From Mycobacterium sp. E1214 (GTDB lineage Bacteria > Actinomycetota > Actinomycetes > Mycobacteriales > Mycobacteriaceae), in assembly GCF_001666755.1 (NCBI RefSeq), contig NZ_LZJC01000111.1:18849-82848 (forward strand): a DNA stretch of 64,000 nucleotides, given 5' to 3'. Shown here one piece after another: positions 47,886 to 57,004 of this stretch; the stretch's first letter is position 1, and the number at the start of each line of letters is the position of its first letter. The position numbers and the translations under genes were made by a program. The notes under the pieces are model-generated. The model was not told the origin of the DNA, searched no databases, and worked only from the letters and a program-made list of their open reading frames with translations.

Positions 47886-48856
47886 AGCCCGCGGCGCGGC
47901 GGGTCGATACGGCCCTCGGGGAACATCGTCTTGACCGCCTGGGTGATGGTGTCCCGCGCGGTCGCCTCGTCGGAGGGCTGCAGCGACTGGACCACCATGA
48001 TGTAGCGGCGGTCGGCGCCCACCAGGCCCGTCGACAGGTGCATCCAGTCGGCGCCGATGCAGCACATCCAGCCCTGCTTGACGGCGACCGGCTCCGCGTA
48101 GAGGCCGTCGGGGATGCCGAACCGCTGTGGGTAGCCGTCGAGCCCGTTCGGCGTGGACTGGGCCAGGTCGTTCTCGATGATCTTGGCCTGCGCGGGCGGC
48201 AGCCCGCCCGACCCGTCGAGCAGCATGTCGTAGTAGCGGATCAGGTCGGTGACCGAGCTCATCGTGTTCCACCACCGGCCGTCGCTCGGCGGGGTGGTCG
48301 AGCCCAGGCCGTACCGGGCCGCGACCTCGGTGATGATGGCCGACCCGCCGCCCTGGCCCCAGAACCGCTCGGCGGCGCCGTCGTCGGAGGATTGCAGCAT
48401 CGCGTCCAACGCCTGGCGGTCCTCCGGGGCCAGCGCGGCCTTGCCCTGGGACTCGTGCAGCAGCAGGTCGTCGGCGATGAACAGCTTCGCGACCGAGGCG
48501 GTCCCGATGATCTGGCCGTTGCCGCTGCTGACCAGCCGGTGGGTGACGCGGTCGAGGATGGCGACCGACACCGCGGCGCCGCTGGCCGCGGCCGCGTCGA
48601 TCGCCTGCTGGACGCGGGCCTGCAGTGGCCCGAGCCCGGCGTCGGACAGCGGCGGCTGCTGTTGCGGCAGGGCCGCCTCGAGCAGCAGTTCGGCCGACTG
48701 CGTCGGCCGGGGCGACGGCGCCATCAACGCCTGCGCGGGCGCGGCATAGACGGGCAGGCTGTAGGCCCGGGCCTGCACCCGCGCCTCGGAGCCGGCGGCG
48801 ACCACCAACGCCACCGCCGCCGTGGCGGTGAACAGGGTCAGCGGCCGTACCCGCAT
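47882..48856 (-). CDS. lppW: Exported beta-lactamase-fold protein, LppW-like, without lipobox Cys
   Basis: A 324-residue secreted protein. The N-terminal signal peptide (about residues 1-26, core [15 protein letters not shown]) ends in AGSEA: the lipobox Cys expected of an Lpp lipoprotein is Ser here. The mature part has [17 protein letters not shown] (SxxK-type serine motif near residue 130), resembling class A beta-lactamase/PBP-like folds, and a Cys pair in [11 protein letters not shown] at 48856 has GGAGGAA 4 bp upstream; longer starts to 48982 are rejected. It sits in the Rv2905 position between trmD and rplS. Confidence 0.85.
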   Translation of the reverse strand: MRVRPLTLFTATAAVALVVAAGSEARVQARAYSLPVYAAPAQALMAPSPRPTQSAELLLEAALPQQQPPLSDAGLGPLQARVQQAIDAAAASGAAVSVAILDRVTHRLVSSGNGQIIGTASVAKLFIADDLLLHESQGKAALAPEDRQALDAMLQSSDDGAAERFWGQGGGSAIITEVAARYGLGSTTPPSDGRWWNTMSSVTDLIRYYDMLLDGSGGLPPAQAKIIENDLAQSTPNGLDGYPQRFGIPDGLYAEPVAVKQGWMCCIGADWMHLSTGLVGADRRYIMVVQSLQPSDEATARDTITQAVKTMFPEGRIDPPRRGL

Positions 48857-49203
48857 GAGATTCCTCCGACGTACCGACACACCGTGCCGACGGACACGGA
48901 TGCGGGCCGCCGCGCGCCACCGGACCCGGCCATCACGCCAAAGTGCGGGTGAGCGCGTTCTGACCCCAGTCATATGTACCATTCACCAGCGGGTTTGGCT
49001 CGCCGCGAACCGCCGAATCGCTGTGATTTTCGCCGGATGGGGCGCATCTGGCACAATTGACCAGTTGTCTCCAGCGGTTGCAGGCCGGTCCGGCCGCATT
49101 CCGCCTGCTGCGAGACGCGCAAGATGCCTAGAACCATCGGCTCGGCGGCCGCCCGTCCCGGGTGGCCGCTGCTGACCGCGACCGCAAGGAAGTGTCTTCT
49201 CAG
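48857..49203. other. Non-coding region between lppW-like and rplS genes
   Basis: No supported gene in these 347 bp. It holds divergent promoters. On the plus strand the TCTGGCACAAT element (49047-49057) is followed by ACAATTGACCAGTTGT (49053-49068), which can form a small hairpin in the rplS leader. The rest is leader sequence and the GGAAG ribosome binding site. Confidence 0.7.
49047..49057 (+). promoter_or_regulatory. TCTGGCACAAT element in the rplS leader (same as at rpsP)
   Basis: Identical 11 bp to 45726-45736. It lies 146 bp before the rplS ATG and reads as an extended -10 (TGG-CACAAT). Immediately after it, ACAATTG and AGTTGT can pair across ACC in the RNA. Confidence 0.5.
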
Positions 49204-49545
49204 ATGAACCGGCTGGACTTCGTCGATCAGACGTCGCTGCGCGACGACATCCCGGTTTTCGGCCCGGGTGACACCATCAACGTGCACGTCAAGGTCATCG
49301 AGGGCGCCAAGGAGCGTATCCAGGTGTTCAAGGGCGTGGTGATCCGCCGGCAGGGCGGTGGCATCCGCGAGACCTTCACGGTGCGCAAGGAGAGCTACGG
49401 CGTCGGCGTCGAGCGGACCTTCCCCGTGCACTCGCCCAACATCGACCACCTCGAGGTCGTGACCCGGGGTGACGTGCGCCGCGCCAAGCTGTACTACCTG
49501 CGCGAGCTGCGCGGCAAGAAGGCCAAGATCAAGGAAAAGCGCTGA
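49204..49545 (+). CDS. rplS: 50S ribosomal protein L19
   Basis: A 113-residue L19 at the 30S-50S interface. [23 protein letters not shown], the [21 protein letters not shown] core and [18 protein letters not shown]-terminus are all typical. ATG at 49204 ([13 protein letters not shown]) is chosen over an upstream GTG at 49162. Its leader is about 130-150 nt, with an 11-bp element also found before rpsP. lepB follows after 91 bp. Confidence 0.97.
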   Translation: MNRLDFVDQTSLRDDIPVFGPGDTINVHVKVIEGAKERIQVFKGVVIRRQGGGIRETFTVRKESYGVGVERTFPVHSPNIDHLEVVTRGDVRRAKLYYLRELRGKKAKIKEKR

Positions 49546-49636
49546 CCTCCAGACGCGTTGGCGCCGCCGCGGTTTGGACAGATCGGTCCGGGGGCGGTGC
49601 ACCGCAGCCGCGACGCCGGCTGGCTACGCTGATCTC

Positions 49637-50527
49637 GTGACCGATACCCCCGAGCCCCAGCGCGACGCCGGACAGCCGGAGCCCAAGGTCTCGACCCGCG
49701 ACGCGGACCCGCCTGCCGGCGAGGCTGCCGCGGCGGGCCCCGCGATCCCGGAACCCGCCGAACCGGACCCCGACGCGGACGCCAAGGACGGCGGCAAGCG
49801 TTCGACGCTGCGGGAGTTCGCGATCCTGGCGGTCATCGCGGTGGTGCTCTACTACGTGATGCTGACGTTCGTCGCGCGGCCCTACCTGATTCCCTCGGAG
49901 TCGATGGAGCCCACGCTGCACGGCTGCACGGGCTGCGTCGGCGACCGGATCATGGTCGACAAGATCACCTACCGGTTCCACCCGCCGAGCCCGGGCGACG
50001 TCATCGTGTTCAAGGGGCCGCCGCCGTGGAACCTGGGCTACAAGTCGATCCGGTCCAACAACACCGTGCTGCGCTGGGCGCAGGACGCGCTGTCGTTCAT
50101 CGGGTTCGTCCCGCCCGACGAGAACGACCTGGTCAAGCGGGTGATCGCGGTCGGCGGCCAGACGGTGCAGTGCCGCGCGGACACCGGCCTGACCGTCAAC
50201 GGCCGGCCGCTGAAGGAGCCCTACCTCGACCCGTCGACCATGATGGCCGACCCGGCCGTATACCCCTGCCTGGGCAGCGAGTTCGGGCCCGTCACCGTCC
50301 CGCCCGGGCGGCTGTGGGTGATGGGGGACAACCGCACGCACTCCGCGGACTCGCGGGCGCACTGCACCAGTGTCCCGGCGGAGGCGCTCAAGGGCGTGTT
50401 GTGTACCGGCGACCCCATGTCGGGGACCGTGCCGGTGGCCAACGTCATCGGCAAGGCCAGGTTCATCGTGTGGCCGCCGACGCGATGGCGTGGTGTGGAA
50501 ACGGTGAACCCGCAGCAGAATTCCTAG
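49637..50527 (+). CDS. lepB: Type I signal peptidase LepB
   Basis: A 296-residue membrane protease that cuts Sec and Tat signal peptides. A Pro/Asp/Ala-rich cytosolic N-terminus of about 55 residues is followed by one transmembrane helix (about 62-80), then [14 protein letters not shown] with the catalytic Ser near 92 and [11 protein letters not shown] with the catalytic Lys near 173; [13 protein letters not shown] near 232 is box E. Two Cys pairs may form disulfides outside. GTG at 49637 gives the usual length. rnhB follows 13 bp on. Confidence 0.96.
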   Translation: MTDTPEPQRDAGQPEPKVSTRDADPPAGEAAAAGPAIPEPAEPDPDADAKDGGKRSTLREFAILAVIAVVLYYVMLTFVARPYLIPSESMEPTLHGCTGCVGDRIMVDKITYRFHPPSPGDVIVFKGPPPWNLGYKSIRSNNTVLRWAQDALSFIGFVPPDENDLVKRVIAVGGQTVQCRADTGLTVNGRPLKEPYLDPSTMMADPAVYPCLGSEFGPVTVPPGRLWVMGDNRTHSADSRAHCTSVPAEALKGVLCTGDPMSGTVPVANVIGKARFIVWPPTRWRGVETVNPQQNS

Positions 50528-50540
50528 CCGTGGGCCGCGC

Positions 50541-51269
50541 ATGATCCGCACTTGGCCGCCGCGGACGGTGATCCGCAAATCGTCGGGGTTGCGCACCCTG
50601 GAGTCGGCGCTGTACCGCAGCGGGCTGGGTCCGGTGGCCGGCGTCGACGAGGTCGGTCGTGGCGCCTGCGCGGGCCCGCTGGTGGTGGCGGCCTGCGTGC
50701 TCGGGCCCACCCGCCTGGAAAGCCTTGCGGCGCTTGACGATTCGAAGAAGTTGACAGAGGCGGCGCGGGAGAAGCTGTTCCCGGTGATCCGCCGCTACGC
50801 GCTGGCCTACCACGTGGTCTTCATCCCGCCGGCCGAGGTGGACCGCCGCGGCGTCCACGTGGCGAACATCGAGGGCATGCGCCGCGCGGTCGCCGGCCTA
50901 CCGATGCGGCCCGGCTACGTGCTCAGCGACGGCTTCCGGGTGCCCGGCCTGGCCGTCCCGTCGCTGCCGGTGATCGGCGGGGACGCGGTCGCGGCGTGCA
51001 TCGCCGCCGCCAGCGTGCTGGCGAAGGTCAGCCGCGACCGGCTGATGGTCGCGATGGACGCCGACCACCCCGGGTACGGCTTCGCCGACCACAAGGGTTA
51101 CAGCACCCCGGCGCACGGCTCGGCGTTGACGCGGCTGGGCCCGTGCCCCGAACATCGCCGGTCGTTCATCAACGTCCGGCGGGTCGCCCTGGCACCGGCC
51201 GGCTCCGGCGGCCGGGTGGTCGCCGAGTGCGATCCCGACCCTCCGCTGGAGCGCAACGGATATCGGTGA
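50541..51269 (+). CDS. rnhB: Ribonuclease HII
   Basis: A 242-residue enzyme removing RNA and single ribonucleotides from DNA duplexes. [19 protein letters not shown] near residue 33 supplies the catalytic Asp-Glu, LDDSKKL the conserved loop, VLSDGF a further acidic residue near 129, and [15 protein letters not shown] the C-terminal signature. It is shorter than the roughly 264 residues I recall for M. tuberculosis. It continues the rplS-lepB-rnhB cluster. Confidence 0.95.
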   Translation: MIRTWPPRTVIRKSSGLRTLESALYRSGLGPVAGVDEVGRGACAGPLVVAACVLGPTRLESLAALDDSKKLTEAAREKLFPVIRRYALAYHVVFIPPAEVDRRGVHVANIEGMRRAVAGLPMRPGYVLSDGFRVPGLAVPSLPVIGGDAVAACIAAASVLAKVSRDRLMVAMDADHPGYGFADHKGYSTPAHGSALTRLGPCPEHRRSFINVRRVALAPAGSGGRVVAECDPDPPLERNGYR

Positions 51270-51325
51270 GGAAAGATGGTTCGGGAAGCATCACTAAGAA
51301 GGACGTCCGAGCGGATGAGTGGCAG

Positions 51326-51631
51326 ATGAGCGCAGAAGATCTCGAGAAGTACGAAACCGAGATGGAGCTCTCGCTGTACCGCGAATACAAGGACATCGTC
51401 GGTCAGTTCAGCTACGTCGTGGAAACCGAGCGGCGTTTCTACCTGGCCAACAGCGTGGAGATGGTGCCGCGCAACGCTGACGGCGAGGTCTACTTCGAGT
51501 TGCGCCTGTCCGACGCGTGGGTGTGGGACATGTACCGGCCGGCACGGTTCGTCAAGCAGGTGCGGGTCGTCACCTTCAAGGACGTCAACATCGAAGAGGT
51601 CGAGAAGCCCGAGCTGCGGCTGCCCGAATAG
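51326..51631 (+). CDS. DUF2469 family protein (Rv2901c-like)
   Basis: A 101-residue acidic protein conserved across actinobacteria: MSAEDLEKYETEMELSLYREYKDIV at the start and FVKQVRVVTFKDVNIEEVEKPELRLPE at the end. No function is established. It always lies after rnhB. ATG at 51326 is used; the frame is open upstream but that part reads as shadow of rnhB. It converges with the GAF-ANTAR gene, 6 bp apart. Confidence 0.92.
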   Translation: MSAEDLEKYETEMELSLYREYKDIVGQFSYVVETERRFYLANSVEMVPRNADGEVYFELRLSDAWVWDMYRPARFVKQVRVVTFKDVNIEEVEKPELRLPE

Positions 51632-51637
51632 CGGGCC

Positions 51638-52423
51638 CTAGCCCTGCTGCTCGGCCGACGGCAGCTGCCCGCGCCGGTCGATCACCTCGCGCGCCACGTC
51701 GGCCAGCTTGATGTTGAGCGCCTGGGAGTGCCGGCGCAGCAGGTCGAACGCCTCGTCCTCGCCCAGCTCGTGCAGCAGCATCAGCATGCCGACGGCCTTG
51801 CCGATCTCCCGGTTGCTGAGCAGCCCGCGCCGCAGGCTCGCCGAATCCTCGCCCTTGGCGACGGCGTTGATGGCCACGCTGGCGAACGCGGCCAGCTCGG
51901 CGGCCCGGCCGGCGGCCTCGGCGTCGAAGGTGTTGGGGGTGTCGCTGAACAGGTTGAGCGCGGCACCCTTGCGCTTGTCCACCAGCAGCCGAAAGCCCAT
52001 GGCGCCGCGCACGGGGGTGTCGGCGATCAGCACTTTCGCCAGCTGCGGCCACAGCGACGGCCGGGTGAGGTCGGGCTCGATCTGCGGGGTTTCCTCCTCG
52101 ATCGCGTCGATGCACGGGCCGTCTCCGGAGCGCCGCTCCAACTCGTCGATGTGCTGCGCGATCCGGTCGCTGGCGCCGACGGTGACGTAGCGGTCGCCGT
52201 CGCGGACCAGGAGGCTGGCGTGGTCACACCCGCGGACCACCAGGGTGGCGGCGACGCAGATCGCCGCGTACATCTCGTTGGCGTCGGAGCCTTGGTAGAT
52301 GATCTCGGCCAGCGCCGCGAAAACCGTCCCCGGGTCGGCTTTCTCCCCTCCCGGCAGTGGTGCTGCGGGGCCAGCCTTCGGATCATCTCCCACGCCGGGC
52401 CTCTTTTCCTGCGGTGTCGGCAT
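51638..52423 (-). CDS. GAF and ANTAR domain protein
   Basis: A 261-residue cytosolic regulator. A GAF sensor domain (about 35-170) precedes an ANTAR RNA-binding domain (about 195-250) with the pattern SNREIGKAVGMLMLLHELGEDEAFDLL and SQALNIKLADVAREVI. ANTAR proteins bind paired hexaloop stem-loops in nascent mRNA and prevent termination. No histidine kinase adjoins it; the GAF domain may sense a ligand directly. It stands where I remember the fdhF gene in M. tuberculosis, divergent from the epimerase-like gene. Confidence 0.9.
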   Translation of the reverse strand: MPTPQEKRPGVGDDPKAGPAAPLPGGEKADPGTVFAALAEIIYQGSDANEMYAAICVAATLVVRGCDHASLLVRDGDRYVTVGASDRIAQHIDELERRSGDGPCIDAIEEETPQIEPDLTRPSLWPQLAKVLIADTPVRGAMGFRLLVDKRKGAALNLFSDTPNTFDAEAAGRAAELAAFASVAINAVAKGEDSASLRRGLLSNREIGKAVGMLMLLHELGEDEAFDLLRRHSQALNIKLADVAREVIDRRGQLPSAEQQG

Positions 52424-52693
52424 CGCGACCTGCGGTCATCGCCGTAGATTATCGGTCGCCGGCGCGCGCCTCACGTGCTGTTCGGTGCGGTCGCCCCTGC
52501 GCGGGCGCGTCGTCGAGCCACTGCCGCTGACCAAAGAAAACACCCGACGACAATACGGGTACCGCGCCCGTTGCACTGGCGAATCGCGACACCGGATGCC
52601 CGGCGCCGGGCCGTCCCGAAGGATGGCGCCGCGCGCGGCGTGAGGTTTCCCACGGTGTGGTTTCGGCGCGGTGGCGGCGGGAACCATCGAGGG

Positions 52694-53674
52694 ATGGGAG
52701 TGACCGTGGCGGTGACCGGGCCGACGGGCGAGATCGGGGTCTCCGCGGTGACGGCCCTGGAGCGCGAACCCGCGGTGGACGCCATCATCGGGATGGCCCG
52801 CCGGCCGTTCGACCCGTCGTCGCGCGGGTGGACCAAGACCACCTACCAGCAGGGCGACATCCTCGACCGCGAGGCCGTCGACGCCCTGGTCGCGCAGGCG
52901 GACGTGGTGATCCACCTGGCGTTCATCATCATGGGCTCGCGGGAGGAAAGCGCCCGCATCAACCTGCAGGGCACCCGCAACGTCTTCGAGGCGACGGCGG
53001 CCAGCCCGCGAACCCGCCGCCTGGTCTACACGTCGTCGGTGGCGGCCTACGGGTACCACACCGACAATCCCGTTCCGTTGACCGAGGATGTGCCCACCCG
53101 CGGCTCGGCCGAGCACTATTACTCCGCCCAGAAGGCGGCGTGCGAGGAGTTGCTGGCCGAGATCACCGCGGACTCGTCGCTGGAGGTCTTCGTGCTTCGG
53201 CCGTGCATCGTCGCCGGCCCCAACGCCACCGCCCTGGCCGACGCGATGCCGTGGAATCAACTGCCCGCCCCGGTGCGCGCCGTGGTGAAGGCAGTGCCCA
53301 TCCTCAAGCCCGTCGTGCCCGACCCCGGTATCCCGCTGCAGCTGGTCCACCACGACGACGTCGCCACGGCCATCGCGCTGGCGGCCACGACGCCGGCGCC
53401 GCCGGGGGTGTACAACATCGCCGGCGACGGGGTGGTGACGGTGGGCGACGTGGCCAAGGCGCTGGGTGGCCGCCCCGTGCGGGTGCCCGCCGTCGCGGCG
53501 ACGGCGGCGTCCGCGGCGCTGTCCCGCGCGCCCCGCATCCCGTCGATGCTGGAGTGGCTGCACACCGCCCGCACGTCGATGGTCATGGACACCTCGAAGG
53601 CCCGGACGCAGTTGGGCTGGCGGCCTATCCACTCCTCGGCCGACACGTTGACCGCGCTCGCGTCGACGGCGTGA
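52694..53674 (+). CDS. NAD-dependent epimerase/dehydratase-like protein
   Basis: A 326-residue extended SDR. VAVTGPTGEIG near residue 5 is the GxxGxxG cofactor motif, VIHLAF near 70 the second, VYTSSVAAYGY the catalytic Ser region and YSAQK near 142 the YxxxK pair. The C-terminal domain with YNIAGDGVVTVGDVAKALG resembles sugar-nucleotide epimerases, but the substrate is unknown. ATG at 52694 is used; GTG at 52700 is possible. It is followed by fdhD after 96 bp. Confidence 0.88.
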   Translation: MGVTVAVTGPTGEIGVSAVTALEREPAVDAIIGMARRPFDPSSRGWTKTTYQQGDILDREAVDALVAQADVVIHLAFIIMGSREESARINLQGTRNVFEATAASPRTRRLVYTSSVAAYGYHTDNPVPLTEDVPTRGSAEHYYSAQKAACEELLAEITADSSLEVFVLRPCIVAGPNATALADAMPWNQLPAPVRAVVKAVPILKPVVPDPGIPLQLVHHDDVATAIALAATTPAPPGVYNIAGDGVVTVGDVAKALGGRPVRVPAVAATAASAALSRAPRIPSMLEWLHTARTSMVMDTSKARTQLGWRPIHSSADTLTALASTA

Positions 53675-53770
53675 GCCCGGCGCCCGCGGCGCCGACCACT
53701 GTAGTTTGGGCTGGTGGAGATTCGGCGCCCGCGGGGATCCGACTAGTGGGCCGCGACCGGTGGAACGCCG

Positions 53771-54592
53771 GTGGGTAACGTCACCGCGCGCCGCCGCGCG
53801 CAACATCTGACCGCGGGCCGTTCGGTCACGCGGCCGGAGACCCTGGTCGTGGAGGAACCGCTGGAGATCCGGGTCGCCGGCGCACCGATCACCGTGACGA
53901 TGCGCACACCCGGGTCCGATTTCGAGCTGGCGCAAGGGTTTCTGCTCACCGAGGGCGTCATCGCGGGCCGCGACGACGTGGTCAGCATCCGGTATTGCGG
54001 CGGGCGCGGCGACGATGGCGTCAACACCTACAACGTGTTGGACGTGACGCTGGCCGCCGGCGTGGCCGCCCCCGACCTCGACGTCACGCGCAACTTCTAC
54101 ACGACCTCGTCGTGCGGGGTGTGCGGCAAGGCGTCGCTGGAGGCGGTGCGGCTGGTCAGCCGCTTCGCGCCGGGCGAGGATCCCGTGACCGTCGCCGCGG
54201 CCACCCTGAAGGCGATGCCGGCCCAATTGCGCTCGGCGCAGAAGGTTTTCGATACCACGGGAGGCCTGCACGCCGCGGCGCTGGTCGGAGCCGGCGGCGA
54301 GATGCTGGTGGTGCGCGAGGACATCGGCCGGCACAACGCCGTGGACAAGGTGCTCGGCTGGGCCCTGGAGCATCGGCAGCTGCCGCTGGTCGCGACGGTG
54401 CTGCTGGTCAGCGGCCGGGCGTCGTTCGAGTTGACGCAGAAGGCCGTGATGGCCGGGATCCCGGTGCTGGCGGCGGTGTCCGCGCCGTCCTCGCTGGCCG
54501 TCTCGCTGGCGGAGGAGTCCGGCGTGACGCTGGTGGCGTTCCTGCGGGAGGACTCGATGAACGTCTACACCCGCGCGGACCGCATCGCCTGA
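53771..54592 (+). CDS. fdhD: Formate dehydrogenase accessory sulfurtransferase FdhD
   Basis: A 273-residue protein that hands sulfur to the molybdenum cofactor of formate dehydrogenase. The sulfur-carrying motif is SSCGVCGK near residues 113-120 (CxxC), after [12 protein letters not shown] and [28 protein letters not shown] near 180 is the other signature. GTG at 53771. No formate dehydrogenase gene lies in this window, although I recall fdhF next to fdhD in M. tuberculosis; its client must be elsewhere. Confidence 0.95.
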   Translation: MGNVTARRRAQHLTAGRSVTRPETLVVEEPLEIRVAGAPITVTMRTPGSDFELAQGFLLTEGVIAGRDDVVSIRYCGGRGDDGVNTYNVLDVTLAAGVAAPDLDVTRNFYTTSSCGVCGKASLEAVRLVSRFAPGEDPVTVAAATLKAMPAQLRSAQKVFDTTGGLHAAALVGAGGEMLVVREDIGRHNAVDKVLGWALEHRQLPLVATVLLVSGRASFELTQKAVMAGIPVLAAVSAPSSLAVSLAEESGVTLVAFLREDSMNVYTRADRIA

Positions 54593-54706
54593 GTGCGCCC
54601 GGCCGGCTGTGGACGGGCGGCCGACTGGGGATAACCACCCGCCGTGGGCGCCCGCCCGCCGCGACGCCCGGCCGACCTGTCGGGGTCACCGGGCACGGTG
54701 GCGCCC

Positions 54707-55084
54707 ATGACGACCGAATCGACGATGACCCGCATCGAGCTGGGCGCGCTGGGGGAGGCGCTCGCCGTGGATCACCTGACGCGGCTGGGGCTGCGCATCC
54801 TGCACCGCAACTGGCGCTGCCGCTACGGCGAACTCGACGTGATCGCCTGCGACGACACCACCCGCACGGTGGTGTTCGTGGAGGTGAAGACCCGCACCGG
54901 CGACGGATACGGCGGCCTGGCGCACGCCGTCACCCCGCGCAAAGTCCGGCGGCTGCGCCGGCTGGCCGGCCTCTGGCTTGCCGGCCAGGACGGCCGGTGG
55001 GCCGCGCTGCGCATCGACGTGATCGGCGTGCGGATCGGGCGGCGGCGCACCCCCGAGCTCACCCACCTGCAAGGGATCGGCTGA
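54707..55084 (+). CDS. UPF0102 (YraN) family endonuclease-like protein
   Basis: A 125-residue protein of the YraN family with a restriction-endonuclease-like fold: LGALGEALAVDHLTRLGLRILHRNWRCRYGELDVIA, then VFVEVKTRTGDGYG, which gives the E-D-EVK acid-lysine motif. Its role is not settled; some homologues affect DNA uptake or division. ATG at 54707 is chosen; ATG at 54725 would also fit. The stop overlaps the comM-like start by one base (TGATG), keeping the conserved yraN-comM-dprA order. Confidence 0.92.
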   Translation: MTTESTMTRIELGALGEALAVDHLTRLGLRILHRNWRCRYGELDVIACDDTTRTVVFVEVKTRTGDGYGGLAHAVTPRKVRRLRRLAGLWLAGQDGRWAALRIDVIGVRIGRRRTPELTHLQGIG

Positions 55085-56595
55085 TGGCGCTGGGACGCGC
55101 CTTCTCGGTCGCGGTGCGCGGCGTGGACGGGCACATCGTGGAGATCGAGGCCGACATCACGTCCGGGCTGCCGGGTGTGCACCTGGTCGGGCTGCCCGAC
55201 GCGGCGCTGCAGGAATCCCGCGACCGGGTCCGCGCGGCCGTCGCCAACTGCGGCAACAGCTGGCCCTTGGCGCGTCTCACGCTGGCCCTGTCGCCGGCGA
55301 CGCTGCCCAAAACCGGTTCCGTCTACGACATCGCCCTGGCCGCGTCCGTGCTGTCGGCGCAGCGCAGGAATCCCTGGGATCGCCTCGAAAAGACGGTGCT
55401 GCTGGGCGAGCTGTCGCTGGACGGCCGCGTCCGGCCGGTGCGCGGCGTGCTGCCCGCGGTGCTGGCCGCCAAACGCGACGGCTGGCCGGCGGTCGTGGTC
55501 CCCGTCGACAACCTCGCCGAGGCCAGCCTGGTCGACGGCATCGACGTGTACGGGGTGCGCACGCTGGGGCAGCTGCAGAAGTGGCTCAACGGCGCCGCGC
55601 CCCTGGACAGCGGCGTGCACGCGCAGGCCGCGGCGCCCGAACCGCTGGCAGACCTGGCCGACGTGGTGGGGCAGACGCAGGCCCGGTTCGCGGTGGAGGT
55701 CGCCGCCGCGGGCGCGCACCACCTCATGCTGACCGGGCCGCCCGGGGTCGGCAAAACGATGCTGGCGCAACGGCTTCCGGGGCTGTTGCCCCCGCTCACC
55801 GACAGTGAGGCGCTTCAGGTGACGGCCATCCACTCGGTGGCCGGGCTCCTGTCGGCCGAGACGCCGCTGATCACCCGGCCGCCTTTCGTGGCGCCGCATC
55901 ACAGCTCGAGCGTGGCCGCGCTGGTCGGTGGCGGCTCGGGGCTGGCGCGTCCCGGGGCGGTCAGCTGCGCGCATCGCGGCGTGCTCTTTCTCGACGAGTG
56001 CGCGGAGATCCGCGTCAGCGCGCTGGAGGCGTTGCGAACTCCCTTGGAGGACGGCGAGATTCGCCTGGCCCGCCGCGACGGCGTGGCCTGCTACCCGGCG
56101 CGGTTCCAGCTGGTCCTGGCCGCCAACCTATGTCCGTGCGCGCCGGCCCGCCCCCAGGACTGCATCTGCGCGGCCGCGACCAAGCGCCGCTACCTGGGCA
56201 AGCTGTCCGGGCCGCTGCTCGACAGGGTCGACCTGCGGGTGCAGATGGACCCGGTCCGCGCGGGCGCCTTCTCCGGCGGCGAGGGTGAGCCCACGGCCGA
56301 GGTGCGCCGGCGGGTGGCCCAAGCGCGGGCGGCCGCGGCCGACCGCTGGCGACCGCACGGCTTCAGCACCAACGCCGAGGTCAGCGGCCCGCTGTTGCGG
56401 CGCGAGTTCCGGCCGGCCCACGCGACGATGGTGCCGCTGCAGCGGGCGCTGGACCGCGGGCTGCTCAGCATCCGCGGCCTCGACCGCACGCTGCGCGTCG
56501 CGTGGAGCCTGGCCGATCTAGCCGGCCGGGTCTCACCGGGTCCCGACGAGGTAGCCACCGCGCTGAGTTTCCGGCAAGGGGGAGCGCAGCGATGA
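55084..56595 (+). CDS. ComM-like Mg-chelatase/AAA+ ATPase (YifB family)
   Basis: A 503-residue protein. An N-terminal Lon-protease-like substrate domain (about 1-190, HIVEIEADITSGLPGVHLVGLPD) precedes the AAA+ module: GPPGVGKTMLAQRLPGLLPP near 215, FLDECAEI Walker B near 302 and a C-terminal Mg_chelatase_C part with Cys-rich CPCAPARPQDCIC near 345. Homologous ComM hexamers extend strand exchange during natural transformation. It overlaps the yraN-like gene by one base. dprA, usually directly next, is displaced by 409 bp holding an inverted small gene. Confidence 0.94.
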   Translation: MALGRAFSVAVRGVDGHIVEIEADITSGLPGVHLVGLPDAALQESRDRVRAAVANCGNSWPLARLTLALSPATLPKTGSVYDIALAASVLSAQRRNPWDRLEKTVLLGELSLDGRVRPVRGVLPAVLAAKRDGWPAVVVPVDNLAEASLVDGIDVYGVRTLGQLQKWLNGAAPLDSGVHAQAAAPEPLADLADVVGQTQARFAVEVAAAGAHHLMLTGPPGVGKTMLAQRLPGLLPPLTDSEALQVTAIHSVAGLLSAETPLITRPPFVAPHHSSSVAALVGGGSGLARPGAVSCAHRGVLFLDECAEIRVSALEALRTPLEDGEIRLARRDGVACYPARFQLVLAANLCPCAPARPQDCICAAATKRRYLGKLSGPLLDRVDLRVQMDPVRAGAFSGGEGEPTAEVRRRVAQARAAAADRWRPHGFSTNAEVSGPLLRREFRPAHATMVPLQRALDRGLLSIRGLDRTLRVAWSLADLAGRVSPGPDEVATALSFRQGGAQR

Positions 56596-56606
56596 GCGCG
56601 GCGCGA

Positions 56607-56891
56607 TCACCAGTGCAGCATCCGCAGCCAGTCGGTGTGCCCGCCGCGCATCACGATCGCGACGGTCACCAGGACGGCGAACGCGCGCGCGAATTGCGCC
56701 ATCGCCCGGCCGCTCTCGCCGCGCCGTTGCATGTCGCGCAGCGCGATCCACGCGAGCGCGGCGCTCAGCAGGGGGATCGGCAGGCCCACCCAGCAGACCA
56801 GGCTCAGGGCGAACGCCGCGATGGCCCAGGGGTTGCGCTGGCGGGTGGGTGCGGCGCACATCATCGGTCGACCGATCGTCATCGTCATCAT
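56607..56891 (-). CDS. Small DUF4190-like membrane protein
   Basis: A 94-residue protein with two hydrophobic segments (about residues 21-50 and 64-80). NPWAIAAFALSLVCWVGLP followed by ALAWIALRDMQRRGESGRAMA is the pattern of DUF4190, a two-helix membrane domain of unknown function. GGAG lies 6 bp before the ATG. It is inserted on the opposite strand between comM and dprA and so probably breaks that operon. Codon use is ordinary. Confidence 0.75.
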   Translation of the reverse strand: MMTMTIGRPMMCAAPTRQRNPWAIAAFALSLVCWVGLPIPLLSAALAWIALRDMQRRGESGRAMAQFARAFAVLVTVAIVMRGGHTDWLRMLHW

Positions 56892-57004
56892 CGCGGGCTC
56901 CGTTCGTTGCCGGCCGCTTCAAGGCGGCGGGCTGCTGACACCCAGACACTCCCGCGGCGGCCTGAACGGATTCTTGGCGGATTCTTGGGACGGGAGGCCC
57001 GGCG

